A stretch of 64,000 bases of DNA from Candidatus Protochlamydia amoebophila UWE25. Its GTDB lineage: Bacteria > Chlamydiota > Chlamydiia > Chlamydiales > Parachlamydiaceae. Below the pieces are notes generated by a model that was given only the letters and a program-made list of their open reading frames with translations, was not told the origin of the DNA and did not search any database. Each line of letters starts with the position of its first letter. The stretch's first letter is position 1. Shown here one piece after another: positions 52,185-61,758 of the stretch. The stretch spans positions 2,232,001 through 2,296,000 of the forward strand of contig NC_005861.2 in assembly GCF_000011565.2 (NCBI RefSeq), read 5' to 3'. The translations under genes and the position numbers were made by a program.

Positions 52185-54723
52185 ATTCTCCTTCAAGTTG
52201 GCTATGGTCATCTACTTTGCAGCAATCAGAGATGTAATAACGTTCACGAGGACGACCGAATAATACCGTCATACTCCCTTCCATCAATCTTGTTTTTTCA
52301 TAACGATGAGCTTCTTGAACACATTCTAGAAAGTAAGGAACATCCCCTGGACGCAAACATAAAAGCTCTTGTCTTAGACATTGGAGCTGCTCTTTTGGAT
52401 CTTTTACAATATGAGGAGTAATAAAAATAAACATTTCAGAGCTACTGTCTTTAAGGGAATTCGTACTAAACAATTTACCTAGTCCCGGTAATTCTCCCAA
52501 AAAAGGAATGGAATCTTTATTATCATTCGTTGTCTTTCGCCTTAATCCTCCTAAAATTATTGTATCTCCATCAGGAACTTGCACTTGATTAGTAATATGG
52601 CGTCTCGTCACATCAGGTCGTGAGCGATCTCCTCCTGCATGAATTGTATCAAAAGTAATATCCGTTTCAAGTGTCACATAATCAAAATCCCATTCATCCT
52701 CTGTATCATGTTGGTTTAAATGAATAGTCGGTTTAACACTAATTGTAATCCCGTATTGAGCACGCGTAAAAGCATCTTTCAGCGTTGTTCCTTTAGCAGT
52801 CTCCACTTCAAAAATCCCCGTATTGATAGAAATATCTTCATTGACAGCGATTGTTGCGGGAGTTTGATTCATGGTCAAAATGGATGGATTTGAATTAATC
52901 TGTACATCATCCTGAGACAATAAAAAGCGATAAGCTAAATCAAAGGCTGGAATACCACTACTTGTTTGTTTCCGGCTTAATAAAAAGTCAAAAACCCCTG
53001 CGTTAGCTGGAGTAAATTCTCCCTTAACAGGAAAAATGTTATTAAAAGTTGCTCCAGTTAAATTTGTGTTTTTAGCAATATGCTCACCAATTTTTAAAAG
53101 ATTTAATCCAAATGTATTTTCACGGGTTAAAATCTTTTCAAAAAGTAGTGTTTCAATCTGTACCATTTTTTTAGGAACATCTAATTTTCTGAGTAACTCT
53201 TTGATTTTTGGAAGAATGTCAGCTTCCACAACCATCACAATTGATCCAGATTTCGCATCAACAATAAAATTATCTCGTCCTACATTGGGATCTGTTTGGA
53301 TAAAGGCACCAGGTTGAGCAGGAGCCGGATTAACAATGAACCCTCCTTCTTGGTAATAGCCTTCTTGTCCATATAAGGTTTGGGGAGGCTCTTTTTGTGG
53401 GTTAAGAATAGGAGGCGTTATGGGAGGAGGAGCTGAATTATTATCTATAACATTGATTTCAGTTCCTGCATTTCTTGAAACTATTCCTTGTCCGTCTGAT
53501 CTAACACCCGTCCCTGTTGTGATCATTAAATTGTATACTTTGAATAAAACATCAGCCAGCTCTTCAGATTCAGAATGTTTTACGGTATACCAAAAAACTG
53601 TTTTGTCTCTTACTCCGCCAATCCGATTTTCTACATTTCGTACAACGTCTTCTGCTTTGCGGATCTCTTCTTTTGTTCCCACAACAAAAAGTGCTTGCGT
53701 CATGTTATCTAAGACAATAATTTTCAATCCATTGACATCTCCTCTAGCATATTGTCGGGAAGATTCTCCATTTGCAGGAATGGCTAAAGAAGTGTCTCCT
53801 TCTTCTTGATCAAAAATTGCTGTTAAAATACGGGCCATTTCATCTGCACGAACCTTGCAAATAGGAATGAGGCGATAGTCTTTTTCTCCGCGATTTGAGG
53901 CAATAAAATCATAAAGTTTTAAAATATCTTGAATTTCACCCACTTGACCCACTAACAGAATATCTCTTCCAAGAACTTGTAAAACTGTTGTATTATGATT
54001 GATAAATCTTTCTAGGAAAGAATAAGCTCGCCGAACTTCTGATGGTTCTGGAGATAATACAAAAGCAATTTTTGAATCTATCGGAAGAATTTCTAAATCT
54101 TGCCGTTTGTTAGTAATCAAACGTAGGTTAGAATTATTGAGAGTAATTAAGTAAAGTTGACGCAGGTAAGGGTTCAAAGTTTTAATTCCTACTCCATTTT
54201 GATTTAAAATTAATTCTAACATTTCATTCCAAGATGACCTGGGAATTGGTAAATTAGAATCAATACTTAAGCGAATTGCACCTACGTCTGGAGGAATTAA
54301 ATAGACATAATCTTGAGATCCATAATCAATAATCAACTGTTCTAAAGTTGTATCTGGGGCATGCCAAAGTCCATAAGCCTCACCTTTATTACTTCGGACA
54401 GCTAAGTCACGCCATCTATTTTCAAGTTGATTCAAATGCTTTTTATGTTGGTTAATGCGATTGAGTAATTCTTTGTAATCTTCTACAGGAGCCTTTGCTT
54501 GGTAAAGTTTAAAAACCTCATCATAAAGCCGTTCAATTTGAAATTGAATGTGTTGAGATTCTCTATTTACTTGCGTCAAGAAACGATCCATTTCTTGATC
54601 TAAATCACTTTCAGAAGATTGAAGGTTAGCTTTTTTTTCTGATATTGATTGTGCCCACAATTGATGAAAAGGGGATCCTGCTAGGCAAAAAAGACCTACT
54701 ATCCAAACCAGTTGCTTTATCAT
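52171..54723 (-). CDS. gspD: Type II secretion secretin GspD
   Basis: 850 residues with a signal peptide (about 1-24), a long coiled-coil region (35-105) not typical of classical GspD, N-domains (about 110-560) and the secretin C-domain with VPDGDTIILGGLRRKTT and IPFLGELPGLGKLFS. A Pro/Asn/Gln-rich insert (about 415-490) lies inside the N-domain region. It forms the outer-membrane gate. The gene opens the operon and its 3' end overlaps gspE. Confidence 0.93.
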   Translation of the reverse strand: MIKQLVWIVGLFCLAGSPFHQLWAQSISEKKANLQSSESDLDQEMDRFLTQVNRESQHIQFQIERLYDEVFKLYQAKAPVEDYKELLNRINQHKKHLNQLENRWRDLAVRSNKGEAYGLWHAPDTTLEQLIIDYGSQDYVYLIPPDVGAIRLSIDSNLPIPRSSWNEMLELILNQNGVGIKTLNPYLRQLYLITLNNSNLRLITNKRQDLEILPIDSKIAFVLSPEPSEVRRAYSFLERFINHNTTVLQVLGRDILLVGQVGEIQDILKLYDFIASNRGEKDYRLIPICKVRADEMARILTAIFDQEEGDTSLAIPANGESSRQYARGDVNGLKIIVLDNMTQALFVVGTKEEIRKAEDVVRNVENRIGGVRDKTVFWYTVKHSESEELADVLFKVYNLMITTGTGVRSDGQGIVSRNAGTEINVIDNNSAPPPITPPILNPQKEPPQTLYGQEGYYQEGGFIVNPAPAQPGAFIQTDPNVGRDNFIVDAKSGSIVMVVEADILPKIKELLRKLDVPKKMVQIETLLFEKILTRENTFGLNLLKIGEHIAKNTNLTGATFNNIFPVKGEFTPANAGVFDFLLSRKQTSSGIPAFDLAYRFLLSQDDVQINSNPSILTMNQTPATIAVNEDISINTGIFEVETAKGTTLKDAFTRAQYGITISVKPTIHLNQHDTEDEWDFDYVTLETDITFDTIHAGGDRSRPDVTRRHITNQVQVPDGDTIILGGLRRKTTNDNKDSIPFLGELPGLGKLFSTNSLKDSSSEMFIFITPHIVKDPKEQLQCLRQELLCLRPGDVPYFLECVQEAHRYEKTRLMEGSMTVLFGRPRERYYISDCCKVDDHSQLEGEYDGR

Positions 54724-54822
54724 GTTTACCGTCGATTCGCTTTAATCTACTCTTACCAAATTTAATTCAGTGTCAATGAAATCTATTGTCATTCAACACA
54801 CAACTTTATAAGAAGCCTTGTT

Positions 54823-56241
54823 TTAATTCTTATTCGAGAGATTAGGAACAACTGGAATACGATTTGCCAAATCAGCTTCAGTCTTACCAACACTAGTAAT
54901 CCCTTTTTCTGTTTGCAAAATCGTTTCTCCTGGCTCTTTAACCTCTTTATCCTTCATTTCTTTAGTTGTAAAAGATTTATTGCTATTACCTTGCTGTAAA
55001 GTCAGTTCAATTGATTGACTATCACTACGAGTAGAATTATATAAAGTTCCCAACATCAATTGGCGATCATCTTTACGCACTAATCTTTCAAATACAAACA
55101 ATGTCCCAGCCGTTTTACGCTTTACATAATCATCTATTTCCTCAGCAGAAGTAAGTTTTTTCCATCCTTTCTGAGTCATCAAAAGCCAGTCGGAAGGACT
55201 AACAATCATTCTTTCATTATTAATTTCAAATACACATTGCGACCTTGTTTTGGCCCCGACAAATTTAAACATATGTTGAATATTTTGAGCATTTTGTACC
55301 ATCCAAGGTTCAACAGATTTTAATAAATTCAACAGGATCTTACCTTTCCCTTCTACATCCCACAATTCCAAAGTCAATAATCGCTCATCAATTTTTTTGA
55401 CGACCAAAAGTGGATAAGCCCGTGAACCTGCTCCTGGTTGAATGACTTTCCATTGATTTTCATCCCAAATTAAACAATCTCCAGGGCCAATAAAAACAGA
55501 ATAAATATTTTCATTTTCCCCAAAATCGACTCTTTGTTTGCCCAAGCAGTGTTGGTATTCGTCTCCTCCGTGCTTTTCTAAAAACCGATCAATCCCAAAC
55601 CAGCGCGCTTTTTGTCTGGCTAAAAGTGTTCCATCGACTCTCCATGTTCCCAATTCCCAAACTTTCCCAGCAAAGCGAATGAATTCTTTTTCAGGAAGTC
55701 GAAATTGATAATGATTTTCAGGCTCTGTAATCAAGTCTCCTTTGTCATTTTCCAAAGTTAACTTAACAACAACTTCAGAATCAGCCAACATTGCTTCTAT
55801 CCACAAAGACGTTTTTTTATTCTGAGGACTAAAAACGTATTTATTTGGAACACTTTCTTTATCGTAAACTAAGTAAAGTCGCTCCCCAGGAGAAATCGAT
55901 ACAATATTTTTATTTGTATTAAAAGCAAAATGCAACAAGGTTTGTTCAGACTGAGCATCTGGTCTACTGTTTTTTCCATAATAAATCAATTGTTGTCGCA
56001 AATCGGGAAGCTGCAAAGAAGGAGAAGCTTCATTTAAAGCTAATAAAGGGCCATTTAACTGTTCATAAGACTCTGTTGATAATTCAAAAGCTCCTTTTGG
56101 CAATCCACATAGGTTTGCCTTAGGATCTCTACAAATAATCTGATTGGAATAAGTAAACTTCATCACTCCAATTCCAATAGCTAAAAGACAACAGCTTCCT
56201 AAGATAATAGAATTTAAGCCCATTAACCAGCGATTGATCAT
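54823..56241 (-). CDS. Hypothetical membrane protein in GspC position
   Basis: 472 residues with an N-terminal membrane anchor (about 10-30) and a large periplasmic region of beta-rich segments, without any domain I can name. The C-terminal 70 residues are polar and probably flexible. It lies 99 bases upstream of gspD on the same strand, the place of gspC in standard operons, and has the GspC topology (short cytoplasmic end, one helix, large periplasmic part). No GspC homology region or PDZ was recognised, so a GspC-like role is inference only. Confidence 0.6.
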   Translation of the reverse strand: MINRWLMGLNSIILGSCCLLAIGIGVMKFTYSNQIICRDPKANLCGLPKGAFELSTESYEQLNGPLLALNEASPSLQLPDLRQQLIYYGKNSRPDAQSEQTLLHFAFNTNKNIVSISPGERLYLVYDKESVPNKYVFSPQNKKTSLWIEAMLADSEVVVKLTLENDKGDLITEPENHYQFRLPEKEFIRFAGKVWELGTWRVDGTLLARQKARWFGIDRFLEKHGGDEYQHCLGKQRVDFGENENIYSVFIGPGDCLIWDENQWKVIQPGAGSRAYPLLVVKKIDERLLTLELWDVEGKGKILLNLLKSVEPWMVQNAQNIQHMFKFVGAKTRSQCVFEINNERMIVSPSDWLLMTQKGWKKLTSAEEIDDYVKRKTAGTLFVFERLVRKDDRQLMLGTLYNSTRSDSQSIELTLQQGNSNKSFTTKEMKDKEVKEPGETILQTEKGITSVGKTEADLANRIPVVPNLSNKN

Positions 56242-56555
56242 CTGTTTCTCTTTTTTTTATTTTTAGATTTACCTATTGATTAATAATGGATTATGTCATT
56301 TTTATTTAAAAAAAACAAACAATTAGTAAAAACTCATATCAAGTGGAAAATTATTAAATAAACTGCGAGTAAAATTTTAATAGCTTCTAAAATTAAAAAA
56401 AAGATTGCATGGTTCACAAATGCATATTATAACGAGTTTTTGGATGTTATAAGAGTGTAAGCTAGGAAATTTGAAACTTATCAATAAATCCAACGAAAAA
56501 AGATAGTGTAAAATCAAATGTTTATTCTAACAAAAGATTTAAATAAGGAAAAATA
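56242..56555. other. Divergent spacer
   Basis: About 310 AT-rich bases between the secretion operon (minus) and a small membrane gene (plus). It must hold both promoters. A GG-N9-GC box near 56410 is one base too short for a sigma-54 site. Confidence 0.35.
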
Positions 56556-57080
56556 ATGAACAGTAACGATTCAAACCAATCTAATAATGAACCTAACAAG
56601 CCTTTTACGCCTTACGACGCTTCTCAATTAAGTCAAAATTCAAATCCTGACATGACACAAAAAGACAAAAATTTTTCTCAAAAAGAAAGAGCTGAAGATA
56701 AAATTAGAGAACAATTACGTTTTGCTAGAGAATCGAAAAATAATGATGAAATTTTCGATTTTGCAAAAAACAACAAAGAACAAATGATCACTTATCTTCT
56801 TTTAGGGCTAGGGATTGTTCTCATGATGTTTATGTACGGTAGCCTATTAGGAGAGCTAATCATTGGAATGGTTGTAGGCTATCACTTTGCATCCGAGATT
56901 GTCTTTTATCTCCAAAACGTCAGGCATTTTTTTTCGAATAAAGAGCAACTTCGCTCTATCGTATTAACAGTTGTTCTAGTGGCTTTATTTATTGCAGCAC
57001 CAGGAATTTTTATCGGCGCAGCCATTATTGCAGCTATACAACAATTCATGCCTAATAAGGGCGGCAATCGTGATGAATAA
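56556..57080 (+). CDS. Small hypothetical inner-membrane protein
   Basis: 174 residues. The first 75 are hydrophilic, Asn/Gln/Lys-rich and probably disordered with a short helix. Hydrophobic helices follow at about 76-107 (two close segments or a hairpin) and 130-158. I do not recognise the family. AAGGA precedes the ATG. It is convergent with rpoN, with a strong shared hairpin between. Confidence 0.65.
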   Translation: MNSNDSNQSNNEPNKPFTPYDASQLSQNSNPDMTQKDKNFSQKERAEDKIREQLRFARESKNNDEIFDFAKNNKEQMITYLLLGLGIVLMMFMYGSLLGELIIGMVVGYHFASEIVFYLQNVRHFFSNKEQLRSIVLTVVLVALFIAAPGIFIGAAIIAAIQQFMPNKGGNRDE

Positions 57081-57095
57081 CAAATTGTAATATAC

Positions 57096-57146
57096 AAATG
57101 GCGTTGATTCGATGCAGAATTAATCCGCATCGAATCAACGCCATTT
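57096..57146. terminator. Perfect 20-bp hairpin terminator, bidirectional
   Basis: The arms 57096-57115 and 57127-57146 are perfect 20-base inverted repeats with an 11-base loop. It lies 15 bases after both the plus-strand membrane gene and the minus-strand rpoN stop. The outer pairs are A/T, giving a short T tail in both directions. Confidence 0.85.
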
Positions 57147-57160
57147 ATTCTTATAGTCTC

Positions 57161-58639
57161 TTAAGATTGATGAAATTTTTTACGCTGTTGCGTATTTCCT
57201 AAATCTAGGGCTTGTCGATATTTAGCAACGGTGCGTCTAGCGCAGGTAATCCCTTTACTTTTTAGAAATTCCGATATTTTTTCATCGGAAAAAGGACGAA
57301 GCTTATTTTCGCCACTGATAATTTCTAAAATAGCCTCTTTTACTGTTTTAGCTGAAAGATCTTCCCCTTCTTCCGACGTATATTTGGTTGTAAAAAAAGA
57401 CCGGAGAGAAAAAATTCCTTTGGGACTATTGATATATTTATTGGAGACAGTTCTTGCAATTGTCGATTCATGCAATTCTAAAGCATCTGCAATCGTTTTC
57501 ATGGTTAAAGGTTTTAACTGTCCATCGGGCTGTGTAAAAAATTCATATTGATTAACCGCTAAAAATTCAGCAATTCTTTCAATCGTCGAATATCGCTGTT
57601 GCAAATTTCGCACAAGCCACCGAGCTGAAAAAAGGTGTCGCTTAATGAATTGCTTTGTTTCATTTGATGTTGAAGAATCGTTCAACAAGCGCAAATATTT
57701 TCGATTAATTTTTAAGGTAGGAGCTCTATCACGATCAACATCAACAATAAGCTTTTCTCCTTCTTGACGCAAAGTAACATCGGGAATAAGTACTTGAGAT
57801 GTTTGAGCAGAGAAATGCGTGCCAGGATGCAAATCTAATTTTGCGATATCCTTTTCAATCGCTTCTTGAATTTCCGAGAAAGAGCATTTTAATTGTTTTT
57901 GAATCAAAGGAATATGATTGTGTAACAATTCATTATAATAATCTTTAATAAGACGGTAAGCAAGTTTTCCCTCCTTATGCAAGCATCTTAATTGAATTAA
58001 TAGCGACTCCTGAATAGAAGCGGCAGCGATTCCATAAGGCTCAAATTCCTGCATTTCTCTTAAAATATCTTTCACCGCAGACTCTTCAAGATTATGTAAA
58101 AGGCAAATTTCTTGAAGAGGTGTTTTCAAAAAACCATTGGCGTCAATATAACCAATTAAAATATCTGCAATAGCCAGTTCTTGTTGATTATTAAATGTAT
58201 CGATCGCTTGTTGATGCAATTTTTCCAATAAACTTGGATCCGCGCAAATTGAATTTTCTAAATAGCTTTTTAACTTTTCTTCTTCACTGGATCTTTTCAT
58301 TGGCGTTGTTTCACTTCCTGCAAAATGCTCTCGATAATCTTCATCCAATCGGTTCAAAATAGCCAAATCACGATCATCAATCGTGATTTCTTTTTCCATT
58401 TTTTCAGAAGCTGAAGTGCGTTCTTCTATAAAAGCTCCCTCTTTTTCTATAGGGATAATATCGAGCAAAGGATTTGAAACAACTTGTTCTTCAATAAACG
58501 GCTCTAATTCTAAGATAGGCAATTGAAGTAAATGAATGGCTTGTTGCATATGAGTTGACATCATCAAACGCTGTGTCAAGTTCATTCCTTGTTTTTGCTG
58601 CATTTGCAAAGAAGAAGAAGGAATCCCTACTGTACTCAT
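57161..58639 (-). CDS. rpoN: RNA polymerase sigma-54 factor
   Basis: 492 residues with all RpoN regions. Region I is Gln/Leu-rich near the N-terminus (LTQRLMMSTHMQQAIHLLQL). An acidic region II follows, then the core-binding domain (about 95-270). The DNA-binding part has a helix-turn-helix and the RpoN box ARRTVAKYRQAL (near 466), here TCARRTVAKYRQAL. It transcribes GG/GC-type promoters and needs an AAA+ enhancer-binding activator, none of which is in this window. Confidence 0.96.
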   Translation of the reverse strand: MSTVGIPSSSLQMQQKQGMNLTQRLMMSTHMQQAIHLLQLPILELEPFIEEQVVSNPLLDIIPIEKEGAFIEERTSASEKMEKEITIDDRDLAILNRLDEDYREHFAGSETTPMKRSSEEEKLKSYLENSICADPSLLEKLHQQAIDTFNNQQELAIADILIGYIDANGFLKTPLQEICLLHNLEESAVKDILREMQEFEPYGIAAASIQESLLIQLRCLHKEGKLAYRLIKDYYNELLHNHIPLIQKQLKCSFSEIQEAIEKDIAKLDLHPGTHFSAQTSQVLIPDVTLRQEGEKLIVDVDRDRAPTLKINRKYLRLLNDSSTSNETKQFIKRHLFSARWLVRNLQQRYSTIERIAEFLAVNQYEFFTQPDGQLKPLTMKTIADALELHESTIARTVSNKYINSPKGIFSLRSFFTTKYTSEEGEDLSAKTVKEAILEIISGENKLRPFSDEKISEFLKSKGITCARRTVAKYRQALDLGNTQQRKKFHQS

Positions 58640-59540
58640 ATGAAATCCTTGGTTGCTTTTATTAACTACCTATTCAAATCAGACATAATAGGTTTATCCT
58701 TATCTCAGCAATCTAAAACTTAAATAATGGAGTTAACTTTATAACACCCTAACACAAGCAATTGTCATACAAACACTTAACACCTCAAGCTACATAAATC
58801 TACTGACTAGATACTTCACCAATAAATTTCTCAAATGAAGCTTTTATGACTAACCGTGATTAAGTAAGTGAGATACCAATGATAATCCTAAAAAAGGGGT
58901 TGATAAAAAGTAGGAAAAAGAAAATGTCAGGAAAATAATTGATTTAGAGATTACGCTTTAAACTTTGGCATAATCATTTAAATGTTTCTGCAGAAGAAAA
59001 TATTTTGCTTTGGAAAGAAATGCAAAGCAAACCTTACGGCGGATTTTTTCAAAGATGCTTTATAATAAAAAAAGGATTTAATTTTTCCAAGAACAGATTG
59101 AGCTTTTGAAAATTGAAAAAATTAAATAAAATATTGTTAATATACGGCCTTATTTTTATTGTCTGCAAATTCAGAAACAGACAAAACTATTTTAGTGTCT
59201 GCTTGGAATAATTAACACAAATTTTTAAAGAAAATTTATAAACTTTCGTAATACTTTTAATTCGAAGTCACAAAAATTGAAAAATAAAATGAAAGTTTGA
59301 AGCCTTGTTGATGTTGATTGATGTAAAAACCTGATTAAAATTTAGAAAACTATTTCCAAAAAATTATTCATTTACAATTAAAATGAAATTAAAGGAATTA
59401 AATTTTAGTATTTACATCAATCAAGCGAAATAAATTCAACCCTTAGCTTTTAGAAAACAAAAAATTTAAATATTTAATAAAATCTTATTTAACTATTTAG
59501 ACTCAATTAAAAAAATGCAAAGTAAAATATTTATTATAAT
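58640..59540. other. Long AT-rich intergenic region, decayed sequence
   Basis: About 900 bases with no supported gene on either strand. Short stretches around 58960-59060 read like broken coding sequence (e.g. ILLWKEMQSKPYGGFFQ) but no family is recognisable. It marks the edge of the decayed mobile region that continues to about 62.6 kb. Confidence 0.4.
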
Positions 59541-59780
59541 TTAATTGAAATAATCATATTCTGCTTCCGCAACTTCTTTTGAAACACCCTTTTCTTCCAT
59601 AATCAAATTAATAAGAACATCACGTTCCTCAAGTTTTTCCAGAGGTTGTTCCTTTTCTTCTTCAATTTCCATTAATTGCTTTTTGTGTATTAGGGTTGAG
59701 GGAGTAATGTTTTTGGAATCTTGCGTTTCATACTTTTCAGATTGATCCCAATTAAAATGATGATAATTTGAACTTACCAT
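59541..59780 (-). CDS. Small acidic hypothetical protein
   Basis: 79 residues, rich in Glu (a run of acidic residues at about 36-55) and predicted helical in the second half. No recognised domain. It follows the GNAT-like genes by 43 bases on the same strand and may be co-expressed. Size and charge fit an antitoxin or regulatory protein, but nothing in the sequence proves it. AGGGGGAGC precedes the ATG. Confidence 0.5.
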   Translation of the reverse strand: MVSSNYHHFNWDQSEKYETQDSKNITPSTLIHKKQLMEIEEEKEQPLEKLEERDVLINLIMEEKGVSKEVAEAEYDYFN

Positions 59781-59823
59781 AGCTCCCCCTTTTTTATAAT
59801 TATAAACTATATAATATCATTTT

Positions 59824-60252
59824 TTACTTTTTAGTAAAAAAAATTTGTTTTTCTATAGCCTTTTCATAACTAGAATAAGGCAATTCACTTATTTGTTTTT
59901 GTACTAATTCTTTTAATAAAGTAGGATCTTGTGGAGGATTGGCTTCTTTATTATACACCATAAAAATGATATCAGGAGTCCCATCTCGTGTAAAATTCCA
60001 ATTTTCCGGTGCAAACTCTTCATTAAATTTTACTTTTGCAATAGGTTCCATACGATGTTTAGCATATAAAATTGGCAATATGGGATTGAAACAATCAAGA
60101 TGAGTACCTCCATTTTCAATAGCTTTGGGAAGAAGTATATCTACAGCTTTTATACTTTTGTCTGTCGCAGGATGTTTAAAAACTGAGACGATATCTCCAC
60201 TTTCTTTGATCGCTACACCAAATTCATTATCTGGGCTTAAGAACATTCGCAT
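59824..60252 (-). CDS. GNAT-fold-like domain protein (3' part of a split gene?)
   Basis: 142 residues. The pattern FGVAIKESGDIVSVF, GTHLDCFNPILPILYAKHRM, VKFNEEFAPENWNF and GTPDIIFMVYN recalls GNAT-like domains common in phage genomes (..DGDLVSVF.., LDxFDxxLPxFYxxxGF, YAPxxWxxxxxGxPDVVFM). The ATG follows immediately after the TAA of the upstream frame and is in the same reading frame, so the two may be one protein broken by a nonsense mutation. Function in acetyl transfer is not established. Confidence 0.6.
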   Translation of the reverse strand: MRMFLSPDNEFGVAIKESGDIVSVFKHPATDKSIKAVDILLPKAIENGGTHLDCFNPILPILYAKHRMEPIAKVKFNEEFAPENWNFTRDGTPDIIFMVYNKEANPPQDPTLLKELVQKQISELPYSSYEKAIEKQIFFTKK

Positions 60253-60513
60253 TTATGCATAATCTTCTTCCGGATAAGTAGGTACGGCTGCTCCAAACCA
60301 CTTTGAGTTTTTGGTTCCAAACATTCCATTTTGTCGATCTTCCTCTAAGCCGGCATTTTTAGCATCAACTATTGATTTGTAAAAAGTAGCCGCGTCTGTT
60401 TCTATTAAATCTAATGCGACAGTAGTTATTTGCTGCAATTGTTGAGAAACGAATTGTTGTTTGAATTCAGCATTTCTTTGTTTTTCTAAAAGAGAACCTT
60501 GTGTCGTGGCCAT
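60253..60513 (-). CDS. N-terminal part of the split GNAT-like protein?
   Basis: 86 residues, helical at first (about 5-60), then MFGTKNSKWFGAAVPTYPEEDYA before a TAA stop. The next codon is ATG of the GNAT-like frame, with no shift. By itself it has no recognised domain. If the stop is a mutation, the whole protein would be 228 residues (with the stop codon replaced by an amino acid codon). Confidence 0.5.
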   Translation of the reverse strand: MATTQGSLLEKQRNAEFKQQFVSQQLQQITTVALDLIETDAATFYKSIVDAKNAGLEEDRQNGMFGTKNSKWFGAAVPTYPEEDYA

Positions 60514-60759
60514 TTCAGATGATTCAATTTGTCTCTCGTCTACATTTTTTTCTACTATATGTTTTTTGGGGATTTTCCGTGTCTTGGGTTGGTTGTATAA
60601 AAATTTTAGAGTTTAATGATGATGATAATGTAGGATCCATATTATCTCCTTTTTTTATCAAAAACAATTTAAAAACCAATAAAAATTACATTACCCACAC
60701 TAATTAATTACATTAATAATATTATTTTTATTAATAATCAAATAAAATTTAACTATTTA

Positions 60760-61205
60760 GTAATACTAAACATTTAAGGTTATATTTGATAAAGAAAATA
60801 TTCTAATTCAAGTGGAGAAGAGTAATGAGATGTACACACTGCACAGATCTCAAATTTGGTAAAAAGAATGGTGATACAAGACAGGAAAAGCTAAATTTTC
60901 GCTGTTTAGAGTGTGGCAAATAGCGAAGCAAAAACAATGAAGCTAAAATCATTAGCAAATAAATAAAGGAACTTGTCAGAAAAGCTCTTTTAAAAAGAGT
61001 GTCTCTTCATGGAATTTGTAGAATTTTTGATGTAAGGAAATCATAGTTGCTATGATTTTATTGATTTCATTATCAATGATTTACCTGAGGATTTAAATGC
61101 ATAAGTCACTTGTCATGAGAAAGATGAATTAAAAGTAACTAAACTTAAAGGAGATGAGCAATAGAGCTTTGTAGGAAATAAGAAAAATGATCAGTGGTTA
61201 TGGCT
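60760..61205 (+). mobile_element. IS1-family remnant (insA plus start of insB)
   Basis: A degenerate left repeat (GTAATACTAAACATTT, 60760-60775) precedes an insA-like frame from ATG 60835: MRCTHCTDLKFGKKNGDTRQ, then FRCLECGK, followed by a stop. IKELVRKALLKRVSLHGICR continues after more stops, and an insB start (FVGNKKNDQWLWL) ends the similarity at about 61205. The zinc-finger cysteines fit IS1 InsA. The right end is lost. Confidence 0.75.
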
Positions 61206-61630
61206 TGTCTTCCATAAAAAAGTCGCCAATGTGCTTGATTCATGGCCTCTGTAACCATCTTTTTCCTGTATTTTGAAAAACGTTTTGTTTCCTTTTCTTT
61301 GCTTTGTATGGCCTTTAGCACAACTCCTTGCAATTGCCTGTTCAAATAATCTGTAAAAGACACATAGCAAGCAGCTCTTGTCTGTCTTGTGTCTTCAGAC
61401 CAATCCTGAACTAATTTTATTTGATCCAAAATTGCTTCGTGATTGACAAAAGAAAAAGCTTGCAAACTGATCCTTAAATTAATCAGGCCTTGCTGCGCTA
61501 GTTGCTTCATACCGGAATGATAGTTAATCTGAGTCGAACGATTCAAGGTTCCTAACCAAACTCCAATAACTCCTTCTACCATAAATCGATCTAGCGTGCT
61601 CCAAATGACATTTGTTTTAAAGGATTGCAC
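61145..61630 (-). pseudogene. Truncated tyrosine recombinase (N-terminal part)
   Basis: 161 codons. Residues about 20-135 look like the N-terminal SAM-like core-binding domain of phage-type integrases (NRSTQINYHSGMKQLAQQGL, ACYVSFTDYLNRQL). The catalytic domain with the R-H-R-Y residues is absent. The frame runs out in the reverse complement of the IS1 remnant (about 61145-61205), so the insertion or a deletion at its edge removed the 3' half. Confidence 0.65.
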
Positions 61631-61758
61631 TTATTCGTAGGATTCATTGTTAATTGGAATTTCCAAATCACTAGACGTGGGCAAGACTATCATAAAAATT
61701 GTCTCAAAAGGATAAATTTATTTATAACTGCTATTTATACCGCCACAATTCCCAACTG

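Noticed and set aside
56405-56425. Possible sigma-54 promoter (GG-N9-GC)
   Set aside because: The spacing is one base short of the strict 10, and flanking bases do not fit.
60501-60707. 68-codon plus-strand frame
   Set aside because: No domain and no ribosome binding site; it lies in the spacer upstream of the minus-strand GNAT-like gene.
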